From: Kitasatospora phosalacinea
GTDB taxonomy: Bacteria > Actinomycetota > Actinomycetes > Streptomycetales > Streptomycetaceae
DNA length: 64,000 nucleotides
Assembly (NCBI RefSeq): GCF_000716545.1
Contig: NZ_JNWZ01000027.1
Location: 13,046 to 77,045 of the forward strand
Direction of reading: 5' to 3'
Made by a program: the position numbers and the translations under genes. This document shows positions 52,514 through 61,775 of this stretch, in pieces (positions within the stretch are counted from its first letter, which is position 1; each line of letters starts with the position of its first letter). Below the pieces are notes generated by a model that saw only the letters and a program-made list of their open reading frames with translations, was not told the DNA's origin and searched no databases.

Positions 52514-53086
52514 ATGCGCACCCTGATCAGCACCGCCTTCATCTCGCTCGACGGCGTCGTGGAGGCCCCGGGCGGCGAGCCCGGCTACCGCAACTCCGGC
52601 TGGACCTTCAAGGACGTCGAGTTCCTCCCCGAGGCGTTCGACATCAAGGGCCGCGAGCAGGAGGAAGCCACGGCGATGCTGCTGGGCCGGACCAGCTACC
52701 AGGCGTTCAGCCCGGTGTGGCCGGACATGGCGGACTTCGCCGGCTACCGGGCGATGCCGAAGTACGTCGTCTCCACCACCCTCGCCGACGACGACCTGGT
52801 GACGAACTGGGGCGAGACCACGATCCTGCGCTCACTCGACGAGGTCGCCGCCCTGAAGGAGACCGAAGGCGGCCCGATCATCGTCCACGGCAGCGCCACC
52901 CTGAGCCAGGGCCTCTCGGACGCCGGGCTGATCGACCGCTACCACCTGCTGGTCTTCCCCCTCCTGCTCGGCGCCGGCAAGCGCCTGTTCAGCGCCTCGG
53001 ACAAGGACGCCCAGAAGCTGAAGCTGGTCGAACACGAGGCGTACGCCAACGGCCTGCAGAAGAACGTGTTCGACGTCGTCCGCTGA
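52514..53086 (+). CDS. Dihydrofolate reductase-family protein (RibD C-terminal domain)
   Basis: A 190-residue protein of the RibD_C/DHFR-like fold. ISLDGVVEAPGG near the N-terminus, MLLGRTSYQAF and GPIIVHGSATLSQGL (pyrophosphate loop GSATL) are the family motifs. Real substrates of this stand-alone group are unknown. Start ATG 52514. Confidence 0.9.
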   Translation: MRTLISTAFISLDGVVEAPGGEPGYRNSGWTFKDVEFLPEAFDIKGREQEEATAMLLGRTSYQAFSPVWPDMADFAGYRAMPKYVVSTTLADDDLVTNWGETTILRSLDEVAALKETEGGPIIVHGSATLSQGLSDAGLIDRYHLLVFPLLLGAGKRLFSASDKDAQKLKLVEHEAYANGLQKNVFDVVR

Positions 53087-53182
53087 CCCGACTCCCGCAC
53101 CCGCCCGACCAGCCCCGGCACCGACCGCCGTCAGCGTCAGCGCCATCAGCGGCGTCAGCGGCGGCGAAGTGGATCCTCGTGG

Positions 53183-54487
53183 TCAGTCCGCCGCGGGAGC
53201 GTCCGGCGCCGTGGTCGTCCGGTTCGCCGGCCGGGGCCCCTTCTCGCGGCCCCCGGCCGCCGACAGCACCGCCGCCCCGCCCGCCGCGGCTGTCAGCAGC
53301 GCGCAGCCGAGCAGGGCCGCCGGGGTGCCGGACGCGGCGGCGAGGGCGCCCCAGGCCGGGTTGGCCAGCGCCAGGGCCGCGCTCTGCACGAACGTCAACA
53401 GCGCCTGGACGCGCGCCAGATGGGTCGCGGGGGTGCCGGCCAGGACGACCGGGCCCAGGTGCACGGCGAAGACGCTCGAACCGGCCCCCACCACGGCGGC
53501 CGCCACGGCCGCCAGGGCCGGGGCGGGCGCGACGGCCAGCGCGGCCGTGCCGAGGGCGGCGGCCAGCAGGCCGAGTCCGGCGCCGAGGGCGGGACGACGC
53601 GGTGCGCCCCGGCGGGCCGCGACCAGGGCGGCGGCCAGCATGCCGAGGGCCTGCCCGGCGGCGGGCAGTCCGGCCGCGCCCGCCGCCCAGCCGCGTTCGC
53701 GCACCAGCAGCGGGCCGAGCAGCGCGACCACCGGCAGCACCCCCGCCGCCGCGACCCCGGCCAGCACCAGGGCGGAGCGCAGCACCCCGTCCCGGCGCAC
53801 CACCCGTACCCCGTCGGCCGTCCCGGCGAGCAGCCCGCCGGAAGCGGGGGCGGTGGCGGTGGCGGCGGGTCCGGCCGCCGGGCGGTGCGGTTCGGCCGCC
53901 GGGCGGATCCGGAGCGTCACGGCCAGCACGGCGGCGAAGGTCGCCGCGTCGGCCAGCGCGGTGCCCGCCAGCCCGACCGCCCCGACCAGCAGCGCACCCA
54001 GCGGCGCCCCGAGCAGCACGGCCGCCTGGCCGCCCGCCTGACGGAGCGCCAGCGCCCGGGGCAGCTGCCCGGGGGCCACCAGGAGGCGCGGCAGGGCGCC
54101 GCTCGCGGGCAGTTGGAAGGCGTCGACGGTGCCGATCAGCAGGGCGAAGCCCAGCAGCGTCCACGCGGTGCTGCCCCCGGTGCGGTCGACCACGGCCAGC
54201 GCCAGGACGACGGCCAGCATCGCCGCGTCCCCGACCAGCACCGTCCGCCACGCCCCGAACCGGTCGGCGACCGCCCCGCCGAACAGCAGCAGGACGGTGC
54301 GCGGCACCGTGATCGCGGTCAGCACCAGCCCGGCGGTCGCCCCGCCGCAGCCGGCGGCCGTCCAGCCGAGGGCGGTGGCGAGGGCGGCGTCCCCGACGCT
54401 CGACGCGCGGGTGCCCGCGAGCCACCACAGGTACGTCCGGGGCAGCGGGGCGGAGGGCTCGACGGGGGCGGTGGCGGTGGTTCCCAT
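53183..54487 (-). CDS. MFS transporter
   Basis: A 434-residue membrane protein of the major facilitator superfamily, with about 12 hydrophobic helices and the loop GGAVADRFGAWRTVLVGD between helices 2 and 3. The substrate is likely exported as a drug or metabolite. The start is ATG 54487. It is divergent from the hemerythrin gene. No regulator is adjacent. Confidence 0.92.
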   Translation of the reverse strand: MGTTATAPVEPSAPLPRTYLWWLAGTRASSVGDAALATALGWTAAGCGGATAGLVLTAITVPRTVLLLFGGAVADRFGAWRTVLVGDAAMLAVVLALAVVDRTGGSTAWTLLGFALLIGTVDAFQLPASGALPRLLVAPGQLPRALALRQAGGQAAVLLGAPLGALLVGAVGLAGTALADAATFAAVLAVTLRIRPAAEPHRPAAGPAATATAPASGGLLAGTADGVRVVRRDGVLRSALVLAGVAAAGVLPVVALLGPLLVRERGWAAGAAGLPAAGQALGMLAAALVAARRGAPRRPALGAGLGLLAAALGTAALAVAPAPALAAVAAAVVGAGSSVFAVHLGPVVLAGTPATHLARVQALLTFVQSAALALANPAWGALAAASGTPAALLGCALLTAAAGGAAVLSAAGGREKGPRPANRTTTAPDAPAAD

Positions 54488-54616
54488 GGCGGCCGACGGT
54501 AGGAGCCTCGACCAGGTCGAGGGCAAGCCGAGGGGCAGGCCGGGGAGCAGGCCGGGGGCGTCCGGGGTCGCGGCGTGCCGCCGGGACGGGGTGGGAGGGG
54601 CGGCCAGACTGGCGGG

Positions 54617-55090
54617 ATGTGCCACTACTGCGGGTGCCGCGAGATCCCGCTGATCAAGGACTTCATCCGGGAGCACGAGGCGGCCACCGACCTGACCGGG
54701 GAGATCGCCCGGCTGCTGGAGGCGGGCGACCTCGCCGCGGCGGGCGCGCTGCTGCCGCCGCTGGCCGCCGAGTTGGCCGCGCACTGGCGGGGCGAGGAGG
54801 CCGGGCTGTTCCGGGTGATGCGCGGGGACCCGGAGTTCGCGGCGTACGTCGAGGCCCTGGAGGCCGAGCACCGCGCCCTGGCGGAACTGCTGGCCGGAGC
54901 CGACCTCGCCGCGCCGGCCGACCGGGCGGCGCTGCTGGCGGCGTTCGGGGAGCTGCACGAGCACATCGCCAAGGAGGAGGACGGCCTGTTCCCGGCCTCG
55001 CTGATCGCGCTGACCGCCGCCGACTGGAACGCCTCGATGGCCGCCTGGCAGGCGGCCCACCCGGGCCGGCGGCCGACCGGGGCCGGTTGA
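54617..55090 (+). CDS. Hemerythrin-domain protein with N-terminal Cys/His motif
   Basis: A 157-residue protein. The N-terminus MCHYCGCREIP holds CHYC followed by C. A hemerythrin-like four-helix domain then carries His/Glu iron ligands: REHEAATD, HWRGEEAGLFR, AEHRALAE and LHEHIAKEEDGLFP. Such domains bind a diiron site that senses oxygen or nitric oxide. The Cys N-terminus could bind a further metal. Start ATG 54617. Confidence 0.92.
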   Translation: MCHYCGCREIPLIKDFIREHEAATDLTGEIARLLEAGDLAAAGALLPPLAAELAAHWRGEEAGLFRVMRGDPEFAAYVEALEAEHRALAELLAGADLAAPADRAALLAAFGELHEHIAKEEDGLFPASLIALTAADWNASMAAWQAAHPGRRPTGAG

Positions 55091-55207
55091 GGGCCGGCGG
55101 CCGGCCGAAGCACGGACCGGGGGCGCGCCACGGTCCCGGCCGAGGTCCCGGCCGAGAGCGCGTCGGAGACGGGCAGCGTCCGGCAGCGCACGAACCGGGC
55201 CGGGGCG

Positions 55208-55231
55208 CTGGCGGGCTGGCGGGCTGGCGGG
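55208..55231. repeat. Three tandem copies of CTGGCGGG
   Basis: An 8-nt unit repeated exactly three times, ending beside the PucR stop codon. Confidence 0.6.
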
Positions 55232-55233
55232 CG

Positions 55234-56454
55234 TCACTCCAGCGGGTCGCGGACCACCCCGGGGAGGTGCAGGACCGCCTGCAGGGCGATGTACAACTCG
55301 GCTGAGTCCAGGCGCCGTTCGAAGGAGCGGCCGGAGAGCTGCTCGATCCGGCGCAGCCGGTAGCGGATGGTGTTGGGGTGGCAGTACAACAGCTTGGCGG
55401 CCTTGTCGGCGGAGCCGTCGACGGCGAACCAGGTGGACATGGTGGTGAGGAGCTGTTCGCGCTGGCCGTCGGGGAGTTCCATGACGGGGCCGAGCACCTG
55501 GTTGCCGATCCGAGAGGCGGTGGAGGGGGCGCTGGCGACCAGCATCGGCAGTGGGTTGGCGTCGAACAGGGTGACCGTCTCGTCGGGGCGGGCGGAGCTG
55601 GCCAGGGCGACCTGGGCGAGGTGCAGGGCCTGCGGGGTCTGGTCGAGCCGGGTGTAGCAGGGGCTGACGCCGGCCCGGCGGACGGTCTGGCTGCGCAGGG
55701 TGTCGACCAGCAGGTCGATCGCGGCGGCGGCGCGCATCGAGACGATGCCGATGTGGGCGTCGGGGGTGAGCCGCCAGGCGGAGCCCATGTCGTGCTCGCG
55801 CAGGGTGGGTTCGATGTCGGGCAGGGCCTGCCGGGCGAGGCCGGGGGCGTGCGCGACGACGACGGCGAAGGTGCCGTCGTACGGGAGGGTGAGCATGTCG
55901 GCGGCTTCCAGGACGGAGCCGGGATTGCCCATGCCGCCGCGCAGCACCACGTCGACCAGGGCGGAGCGCTCCTGGTCGCGGCGGACCATCAGCAGGGCGG
56001 TGGTCTCGTTGAAGGCGTTCATCATGGCGGTGGTCGACTCCTCGTTGAACCGCCAGACGTCGGTGGCCATCTGCACCAACTCCTCGCTGGTGGCCAGGCC
56101 GTGGCGCAGCGATTCGGCGGCCATGGTCTCCCACAGGTGGGCGAAGCCGATCCGGAACGCGGACTGCACGGTGGCGAGCGGGACGCCCTGTTCGGCGCGC
56201 AGCCGTCCGGTGCGGCGGGGGGCCTCCAGGCAGGGGCCGTCCTCGTGGGCGAGCCGGCGCAGGGTGAACTCGATGTTGCTGCGGACGGATTCGGCGAGGT
56301 CCCCCGCGGGCAGCGGTCCGGCGCTGCGGTAGACGACCATGGTGTCGCGGATCCGGCGGACGGTCTCCTCGGTGAGCGCGGCGAGCCGGTCCAGCAGGTG
56401 GCCGGCCAGTCGCGCGGCCGAGTCGGCCGGCGCCTCGGGGAGTCGGGTGCCCAT
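55234..56454 (-). CDS. PucR-family transcriptional regulator
   Basis: A 406-residue regulator. The C-terminal helix-turn-helix is TAAKLLYCHPNTIRYRLRRIEQL-like (short segment KLLYCHPNTIRYRLRR, about 355-370). The N-terminal two thirds has the GGDEF-like/sensing region of CdaR/PucR proteins (RTGRLRAEQGVPLATVQSAFR). These are abundant in streptomycetes and control diverse genes. Start ATG 56454. It is divergent from the SsgA-like gene with a palindrome between. Confidence 0.9.
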   Translation of the reverse strand: MGTRLPEAPADSAARLAGHLLDRLAALTEETVRRIRDTMVVYRSAGPLPAGDLAESVRSNIEFTLRRLAHEDGPCLEAPRRTGRLRAEQGVPLATVQSAFRIGFAHLWETMAAESLRHGLATSEELVQMATDVWRFNEESTTAMMNAFNETTALLMVRRDQERSALVDVVLRGGMGNPGSVLEAADMLTLPYDGTFAVVVAHAPGLARQALPDIEPTLREHDMGSAWRLTPDAHIGIVSMRAAAAIDLLVDTLRSQTVRRAGVSPCYTRLDQTPQALHLAQVALASSARPDETVTLFDANPLPMLVASAPSTASRIGNQVLGPVMELPDGQREQLLTTMSTWFAVDGSADKAAKLLYCHPNTIRYRLRRIEQLSGRSFERRLDSAELYIALQAVLHLPGVVRDPLE

Positions 56455-56676
56455 GCGGTGAGCCTAGGCGGGGCGGCGCGGCGCGTCCGGTCGGTGCGGG
56501 GCCCGGGCCGGAGCGCGGGCGGGGGGCGCGGGCCGGGGCGGGCACGCCGTGGGGTGCCGGGGCGGGGGGCGGCCGTACGGGCGTTCCAGAGGTGAGCGCG
56601 GGGGCGGGTGTTGACGGCGCGTCGGGCCACCCGGGGGAACGTTTTGTCGCGGCCCACAGGCCGGGGCGGTCCGGCA

Positions 56677-56692
56677 CTGTCCGTCCGGACAG
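56677..56692. promoter_or_regulatory. Palindrome between PucR and SsgA-like genes
   Basis: CTGTCCG-TC-CGGACAG, a perfect 7-bp inverted repeat in the 340-base gap 56455-56794, which is otherwise gene-free. A TAGTCT -10-like box lies near 56731. A likely regulator site. Confidence 0.5.
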
Positions 56693-56794
56693 CGTTGGCG
56701 CTCCGTGGGCCCGCGGGTGCGCCGGGCGGCCCTAGTCTCCTGCCCAGACCAGTCCGGAGCCGCCGGGCCGGACCGAGTGGAGAAGGCACCCGTG

Positions 56795-57235
56795 ATGGAG
56801 AGCCCCGCCGAGCTGCGCCTGGACCTGGTGATGGATCTGCTGCTGTCGCCGGAGGAGGCCTTCCCGGTCCCGGCGCGGCTGGCGTACTCCCCCGACGACC
56901 CGTACGCGGTGCACGTCGCCTTCCACGTCGACTCGTCGCTGCCGATCGGCTGGTTCTTCGCCCGGGAGCTGCTGGTGCAGGGGCTGCTGCGGCCGTCCGG
57001 CCTGGGGGACGTGCGGGTCTGGCCGGCGGTGGTGGACGGGCGGCGGATGGTGACGCTGATGCTCTGCTCCCCGGAGGGCGACGCCTTCCTGCAGGCCCCG
57101 GCACCCCGGGTGGCGGCCTGGGTGCGGCAGACGCTGCGCCTGGTCCCGCCGGGCGGGGAGGCCGAGCGGGACCGGGTGGACCGGGCGCTGGACGCGCTGT
57201 TCGCGGCCAACGGGGCGGCCGAGCCCGGGTGCTGA
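56795..57235 (+). CDS. SsgA-like sporulation/cell division protein
   Basis: A 146-residue SsgA-like protein. ELRLDLVMDLLLSPEEAFPVPARLAYSPDDPYAV matches the family N-terminus, followed by PIGWFFARELLVQGL and GLGDVRVWP. SALPs occur only in sporulating actinomycetes and act in septum site selection and spore wall synthesis. ATG 56795 is chosen; GTG 56792 is equally in frame. Which SsgA-G it is cannot be told here. Confidence 0.92.
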   Translation: MESPAELRLDLVMDLLLSPEEAFPVPARLAYSPDDPYAVHVAFHVDSSLPIGWFFARELLVQGLLRPSGLGDVRVWPAVVDGRRMVTLMLCSPEGDAFLQAPAPRVAAWVRQTLRLVPPGGEAERDRVDRALDALFAANGAAEPGC

Positions 57236-57298
57236 GCCGGGGCACCGAGCCCGGGCGCTGAGCCGGGGTGCCGAGCCCGGGTGCCGAGCCCGGGTGCT
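57221..57298. repeat. Six tandem copies of a 13-nt unit
   Basis: GAGCCCGGGTGCT-type units at 57221, 57234, 57247, 57260, 57273 and 57286. It begins inside the last codons of the SsgA-like gene and so shapes its C-terminus (AEPGC), then runs into the gap. Probably slippage-prone and variable between strains. Confidence 0.85.
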
Positions 57299-57346
57299 GG
57301 GCCGACGCCCGGTGTCCCCGGCGCCTCCCGGCCCGGCCGCGGGGCG

Positions 57347-58213
57347 TCAGCGGGCCAGCCGCCCCAGCAGGGCGGAGGCGGCGGTGATGCCGACGGCGGT
57401 GGACAGGGCGAGCACGCCGAAGTCCAGCGCCAGGTGGGACGGGGTGCCGATGAGCAGGCCGCGCAGCGCGTCGACCTGGTAGCTGAGCGGGTTGGCCCGG
57501 CTGACGACCTGCAGCCAGCCGGGCATCAGGTCGACGGGGTAGAGCGCGTTGGAGCCGAAGAACAGCGGCATGGTGATGGCCTGGCCGATGCCCATCAGCC
57601 GGTCCCGGGTCAGCACGATGCCCGCGATGGTCATCGACAGGCAGGAGAAGAACGCCGAGCCGAGCACCACCGCCGCCGCCACCCCCAGCAGCCGCAGCGG
57701 GTTCGCGGTCATCCCGACGCCCAGCACGGCGGCCAGCACCACCACCACGGCGGCCTGGACCACCGCCTTCACCCCGGCCGCGAACGCCTTCCCGGTGACC
57801 AGCGCGGCCCGCGGCGTCGGGGTGACCAGCAGTTTGGTGAGCACCCCGGAGTCCCGCTCCCAGATGATCATGATGCCGTAGAAGATCGCGATGAACATCG
57901 CGGACTGCGCGATGATGCCGGGCGCCAGGTAGTCCAGGTACGGGGTGCCGTCGGTCGGGATCGCCTTCAGCCGGGTGAAGGTCTCGCCGAAGATCAGCAG
58001 CCACAGGGCGGGCTGGATCGCCCGGGTGTACAGCTCGGTGCGGTCGTGGCGCAGCTTCTGCAGTTCGACGGCGCACATCGCGAAGACCCGGGCCGGCACC
58101 ACCCGCCAGCCCGTGCGGGCCTTCGGCGGAACCAGCAGCAGGCCCAGCTCGGGCCCCGGGTGCGGGCGTCGTTCAGCCGACGCGGCTTGCGGTGCGGCGG
58201 GTGCGGCGGACAT
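57347..58213 (-). CDS. ABC-2 type transporter permease
   Basis: A 288-residue permease of the DrrB-like ABC-2 family with six hydrophobic segments, including YLAPGIIAQSAMFIAIFYGIMIIWERDSGVLTKLLVTP-type (short part GIMIIWERDSGVL) and NALYPVDLMPGWLQVVSRANPLSYQVD-type (short part NALYPVDLMPGWL). It overlaps the ATP-binding gene by 41 nt on the same strand. The pair presumably exports a drug or lipid. Confidence 0.93.
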   Translation of the reverse strand: MSAAPAAPQAASAERRPHPGPELGLLLVPPKARTGWRVVPARVFAMCAVELQKLRHDRTELYTRAIQPALWLLIFGETFTRLKAIPTDGTPYLDYLAPGIIAQSAMFIAIFYGIMIIWERDSGVLTKLLVTPTPRAALVTGKAFAAGVKAVVQAAVVVVLAAVLGVGMTANPLRLLGVAAAVVLGSAFFSCLSMTIAGIVLTRDRLMGIGQAITMPLFFGSNALYPVDLMPGWLQVVSRANPLSYQVDALRGLLIGTPSHLALDFGVLALSTAVGITAASALLGRLAR

Positions 58214-59030
58214 CCGAGAACTCCCCTTCCTTGGCGTCGTCGGCCAGGGCGCGGCCGGAGAAGTGCCGGAACACGTCGTCCAGGGTGGGCGCGTCCTGGG
58301 CCGGGTCCTCGGCGCGGACCCGCGCCTTGAGCTCCTCGGGGGTGCCGAGCGCCCGGATCCGGCCGCGGTCCATCAGGGCGATCCGGTCGCAGTGCCGGTC
58401 CGCCTCGTCCATGTAGTGCGTCGTCACCAGGACGGTCATGCCGGTGGCCCGGCGCACCGCGTCCACCCGCTCCCACACGCCCGCCCGGGCGATCGGGTCC
58501 AGCCCGATGGTGGGTTCGTCCAGCACCAGCAGCCGGGGGGCGCTGACCAGCGCCTGGGCCAGCTCCAGTCGGCGCACCATGCCGCCGGAGTACGTCCCGG
58601 CCATCCGGTCGGCGGCCTCGGTCAGGTCGACGGCGGCCAGCGCCTGGGCGACCCGTTCGGCCCGCTCGGCGCGGGCGACGTCGAAGACCCGGGCGAACAG
58701 CGCGACGTTCTCCCGCCCGGTCAGCCCGGCGTCCGCGGACAGCGCCTGCGGGACGTAGCCGAGCAGCCGCCGCACCCCGGTGCGCTCGGTGGCGCAGTCG
58801 TGGCCGAACACCTCGACCATGCCGCGCGCCGTCGGCAGCAGGGTGGTGATCGCCCGGATGGTGGTGGTCTTGCCCGCGCCGTTCGGCCCCAGCAGCCCGA
58901 ACACCTCGCCGGGGCGCACCTCCAGGTCGACCCCGTCCACCGCCCGGACCACCGGGCCCCTGCCCCGGCCGCGGTGGAAGCTGTACGCCAACTCCCGGCA
59001 CCGGACGGCCGGTTGCTCCTGCTCGGTCAT
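58173..59030 (-). CDS. ABC transporter ATP-binding protein
   Basis: A 285-residue DrrA-like ATPase. Walker A is GPNGAGKT (48-55), signature YSGGMVRRLELA, Walker B LLVLDEPT, and TTHYMDEAD is the switch His. It starts 4 nt inside the MarR stop (ATGA) and overlaps the permease, so regulator, ATPase and permease form one coupled operon. Confidence 0.95.
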   Translation of the reverse strand: MTEQEQPAVRCRELAYSFHRGRGRGPVVRAVDGVDLEVRPGEVFGLLGPNGAGKTTTIRAITTLLPTARGMVEVFGHDCATERTGVRRLLGYVPQALSADAGLTGRENVALFARVFDVARAERAERVAQALAAVDLTEAADRMAGTYSGGMVRRLELAQALVSAPRLLVLDEPTIGLDPIARAGVWERVDAVRRATGMTVLVTTHYMDEADRHCDRIALMDRGRIRALGTPEELKARVRAEDPAQDAPTLDDVFRHFSGRALADDAKEGEFSDVRRTRRTASRVG

Positions 59031-59521
59031 GCCTCCGCCTTCCCCTCGCCGCTCCCCCGGGCCCGCAGCCCGGCCGCGACCGCCCGCAGCGCGGGCAGCG
59101 CCGCCGCCAGCGCCGCCCGGTCGGCCCCGTCCAGTTCCGCCAGCACCTCGCCGAGCAGTTCGGCCCGCCGCAGCCGCCAGGCGGCCAGCCGCTCGACGGC
59201 CTCCCCGGTGGCGTACAGCAGCGCCGCCCGCCGGTCGGCCGGGTCGGTCTCGCGGCGCAGCAGCCCCTGGCCGACCAGTTGGTTGACCAGGGTGGAGACC
59301 GAGTTCCCGGCCAGGGACAGCTCCTCGGCGGCCTCCGAGACCCGCATCCCCGGCGCGTCCGCGACCAGGCGCAGCAGTTCGGCCTGGGCGCCGCGCAGCC
59401 TGGGCCGGTCCAGCCCGGCCCGCAGGTGGCGGCGGGTCAGCCGCTGGACGCCGACCAGCAGCGCGGCGAACTCCTCGGCGTCCGGCCCGGGTCGCGGGTT
59501 CCGTTCCGGCTCGTCGTCCAC
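59027..59521 (-). CDS. MarR-family regulator of the ABC exporter operon
   Basis: A 164-residue MarR-type repressor. Helix-turn-helix MRVSEAAEELSLAGNSVSTLVNQL and wing LLRRETDPADRRAALLYAT. Start GTG 59521 with GGAGG upstream. A CTCT-GCATG-AGAG palindrome just upstream is the likely operator. It probably represses itself with the ABC genes and is released by the exported compound. Confidence 0.92.
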   Translation of the reverse strand: MDDEPERNPRPGPDAEEFAALLVGVQRLTRRHLRAGLDRPRLRGAQAELLRLVADAPGMRVSEAAEELSLAGNSVSTLVNQLVGQGLLRRETDPADRRAALLYATGEAVERLAAWRLRRAELLGEVLAELDGADRAALAAALPALRAVAAGLRARGSGEGKAEA

Positions 59522-59535
59522 ACCTCCGATTTTAG

Positions 59536-59548
59536 CTCTGCATGAGAG
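59536..59548. promoter_or_regulatory. Candidate MarR operator of the ABC operon
   Basis: CTCT-GCATG-AGAG dyad with TAAAAT (minus strand, a -10 fit) beside it at 59529-59534, within 30 nt of the MarR start. Confidence 0.6.
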
Positions 59549-59757
59549 GCATCAGTCGAGGGTCCGCCGGTCAAGAACTCCCCAACTCCGAGCCGGGAAC
59601 GGCTCCGGGCCGACCCGCTTGGTGCGCGGGCCGGCCCGGAGGCGTTCTCGGGGGTGGAGCTTTTCCCGGGGGGAGCCGTTCCCGGGGCGGAAGCGTTCTC
59701 GGACAGGACCGGTTCGGCGGTCGCCGAAGGCCGTGCCGGTTCACGCCCCCGCAGGTC

Positions 59758-60585
59758 TCAGTCGCAGTCCTTGAACGCGGCGCAGGCGGGCTTGCCGAGG
59801 CCGTCCACCAGGGCCTGCTTGTCGGCCGGCGCGGCCCAGGCGGTCTTCGGGCGGCCGCCCTTGGCGAGGTCGGCGCGCAGGGTGAGCTCGGCGACGGTGC
59901 CCCGGTTGTCGACCAGGTACTCGTGCACCTCGACGGTGGTGCCGTCCGCCTGCGGGACGGTCAGGTCGGCGAACAGGCGGTCGCTGTCCTCCGCGACGAC
60001 CGTGACCTTGGCGCCGGGGGCGGTGGTGGCGCAGTCCTTCACCTCCTGCGCGAACTGCTGCATCAGGGCGGAGGCGCTCTGGACCACGCCGCTGCTCTTC
60101 GCGCCGGAGCCGTAGCTCGCGATGGTCTCGTCGGCCTTCCAGTCGCCGGTCGAGCCGCCCAGCGAGGCGGTCTCCACCATCGGGACCTCGGCGTAGTAGT
60201 CGTCGCGCTCGCTGCGGCAGATCCCCTCGATCTGCAGCAGGCCCTTCTCGCCGAGCACCTTGGCGGCGGAGCCGGGCGCCTTCCAGTGCAGCGCGGAGTT
60301 CAGCGGCACCGCCTTCGGGTCGACCCACACCCCGGCGGGCAGCCGGCCGGCCTTGCCGGGCGTGGCCCCGGCGGGGGCGGCCGAGGTCTTCGCGGCGGCG
60401 GGCGACTCGGTCCCGGCGGCGGCCGACCGGCCCCCGGTGGCGGCGGGCGCGGAGGCGGCGGCGCTGGTGGCGGTGGCGGTGGTGGCGGAGTCGCCGGTGT
60501 CGGTGCCCTCCGGGTCGCACGCCGACAGGAGGGCGACAGCGGACAGGCAGGCCACCGTGGCGGCGGCGAGACGGAGCGAACGCAC
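59758..60585 (-). CDS. Putative lipoprotein
   Basis: A 275-residue exported lipoprotein. Signal VACLSAVALLSAC ends at C23. An Ala/Thr/Ser-rich linker (about 24-80) precedes a folded domain with cysteines in EGICRSERD, VKDCATT, PACAAF and the terminal KDCD. No family recognised. Start GTG 60585. Confidence 0.82.
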   Translation of the reverse strand: MRSLRLAAATVACLSAVALLSACDPEGTDTGDSATTATATSAAASAPAATGGRSAAAGTESPAAAKTSAAPAGATPGKAGRLPAGVWVDPKAVPLNSALHWKAPGSAAKVLGEKGLLQIEGICRSERDDYYAEVPMVETASLGGSTGDWKADETIASYGSGAKSSGVVQSASALMQQFAQEVKDCATTAPGAKVTVVAEDSDRLFADLTVPQADGTTVEVHEYLVDNRGTVAELTLRADLAKGGRPKTAWAAPADKQALVDGLGKPACAAFKDCD

Positions 60586-60770
60586 GTGAATCCCTGGAGA
60601 GTTCGAGGACGATGGAGAGGACCGGCGGCCCGGCCCCGGCGCCGCGCCGGCGGAACCCGGGCGCGGTGGTGACCGCGGCTGCCGCGGAGCGCGGCGGAGC
60701 GCCGCCGTCGGACGGCCGCCGGCGGCGGACCGGTGGCCGGCCCGCGGGCGGTCGGTGGGTCCGTCGGCGG

Positions 60771-61775
60771 TCAGTAGCCCCGCGGGCGGCGGTTCGGGTC
60801 GGCCTGCTGCACCTTGGCCGCCAGGTCGTGCCCGTCGGCCGCGACGTGGTAGGTGCTGCGGATGTAGGTCATGGACGCGGCGACGTTGGCCACCGGGTCG
60901 TAGATGTCGGTGGAGGTGCCCTTGACGTGGTTGGCCGCGAAGGTGCCCGGCACGCACTGCCAGCCGCCGCGCGAGCAGTTGGCCGGGTGGCCGTCGCCCA
61001 CGGTGGCGCCGTGCGCGTTGCTGTCCGACAGGTTGATCTGCGAGGTGGGCGAGTTGAACGTGGACTCGCGCTTGGCGATGGTCAGCATGCCCTCGGTCCA
61101 GGCCGCGCGGGCCTTGGGGTCGGTGACGCCCATCGCGTCCAGCGCCTGGGCGATGTACTCCCGGCAGGCCGCCTCGCCGCTCTTGTACTTGCCCTTGCCG
61201 CCGTAGGTGACCTCGCCGACCTTGATCGCGCCTTCGTGCGACACGGGCGGCGTCGGGTCGTTGCCGTGGCCGCCGCCGTGGCCGCCGCCGGTGGGCTTCT
61301 TCGGGCCGGACGGCATCGGGGCGCGCTTCTTCGGATGGCCGGGCGCCGGGGTGTGCCCGTGGCCGCCGTCGGCGGGCTTCTTCGGGGCCGCCGGGCGGCC
61401 GGGGTGGGCGCCCTGGCCGGGCTTGGCGACGCCCTCGCGGGCGCGCCGCTCGGCCTCCGCGTACTGCTTGGCGACGGTGCCGAGCTTGCCGACGTCCTCG
61501 GTGAGGTTCTTGGTGAGCTGGTTCTTGGTCCGTTCCAGGGCCGCCACCTGCTGCTGGATCGCGTCGACCCGCTCGCGCACCTGGGCGACCACCTCGCCGA
61601 AGCCGATGACGTTGCCGAGGGCGCCCGCCGCGAGGTCGGTGGCGACCGCCCTGGCCATCACCGCCTTGATCCGGCCGGTCCGCTCGGACATCTCCCCCAT
61701 CCGCTGCTGGACCGCCTGGAATTCCCGCTGGATCTTCGCCAGCTCGCCCAGTTCGTAGCCGAAGCCCGCTGCCAT
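60771..61775 (-). CDS. Helical-domain/lysozyme-like transglycosylase fusion without signal peptide
   Basis: A 334-residue protein. The first about 115 residues are charged and alpha-helical (YELGELAKIQREFQAVQQRM and later AQVRERVDAIQQQVAALERT), like coiled-coil or WXG100-type helical hairpins though without a W-x-G pair. A Gly/Lys/Pro/His-rich linker follows. The C-terminal domain (about 210-334) resembles SLT lysozyme-like transglycosylases, with KRESTFNSP carrying the catalytic Glu and GWQCVPGTFAAN. The lack of a signal peptide with an exported-type domain suggests secretion by type VII or another non-Sec route. Start ATG 61775. Confidence 0.82.
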   Translation of the reverse strand: MAAGFGYELGELAKIQREFQAVQQRMGEMSERTGRIKAVMARAVATDLAAGALGNVIGFGEVVAQVRERVDAIQQQVAALERTKNQLTKNLTEDVGKLGTVAKQYAEAERRAREGVAKPGQGAHPGRPAAPKKPADGGHGHTPAPGHPKKRAPMPSGPKKPTGGGHGGGHGNDPTPPVSHEGAIKVGEVTYGGKGKYKSGEAACREYIAQALDAMGVTDPKARAAWTEGMLTIAKRESTFNSPTSQINLSDSNAHGATVGDGHPANCSRGGWQCVPGTFAANHVKGTSTDIYDPVANVAASMTYIRSTYHVAADGHDLAAKVQQADPNRRPRGY

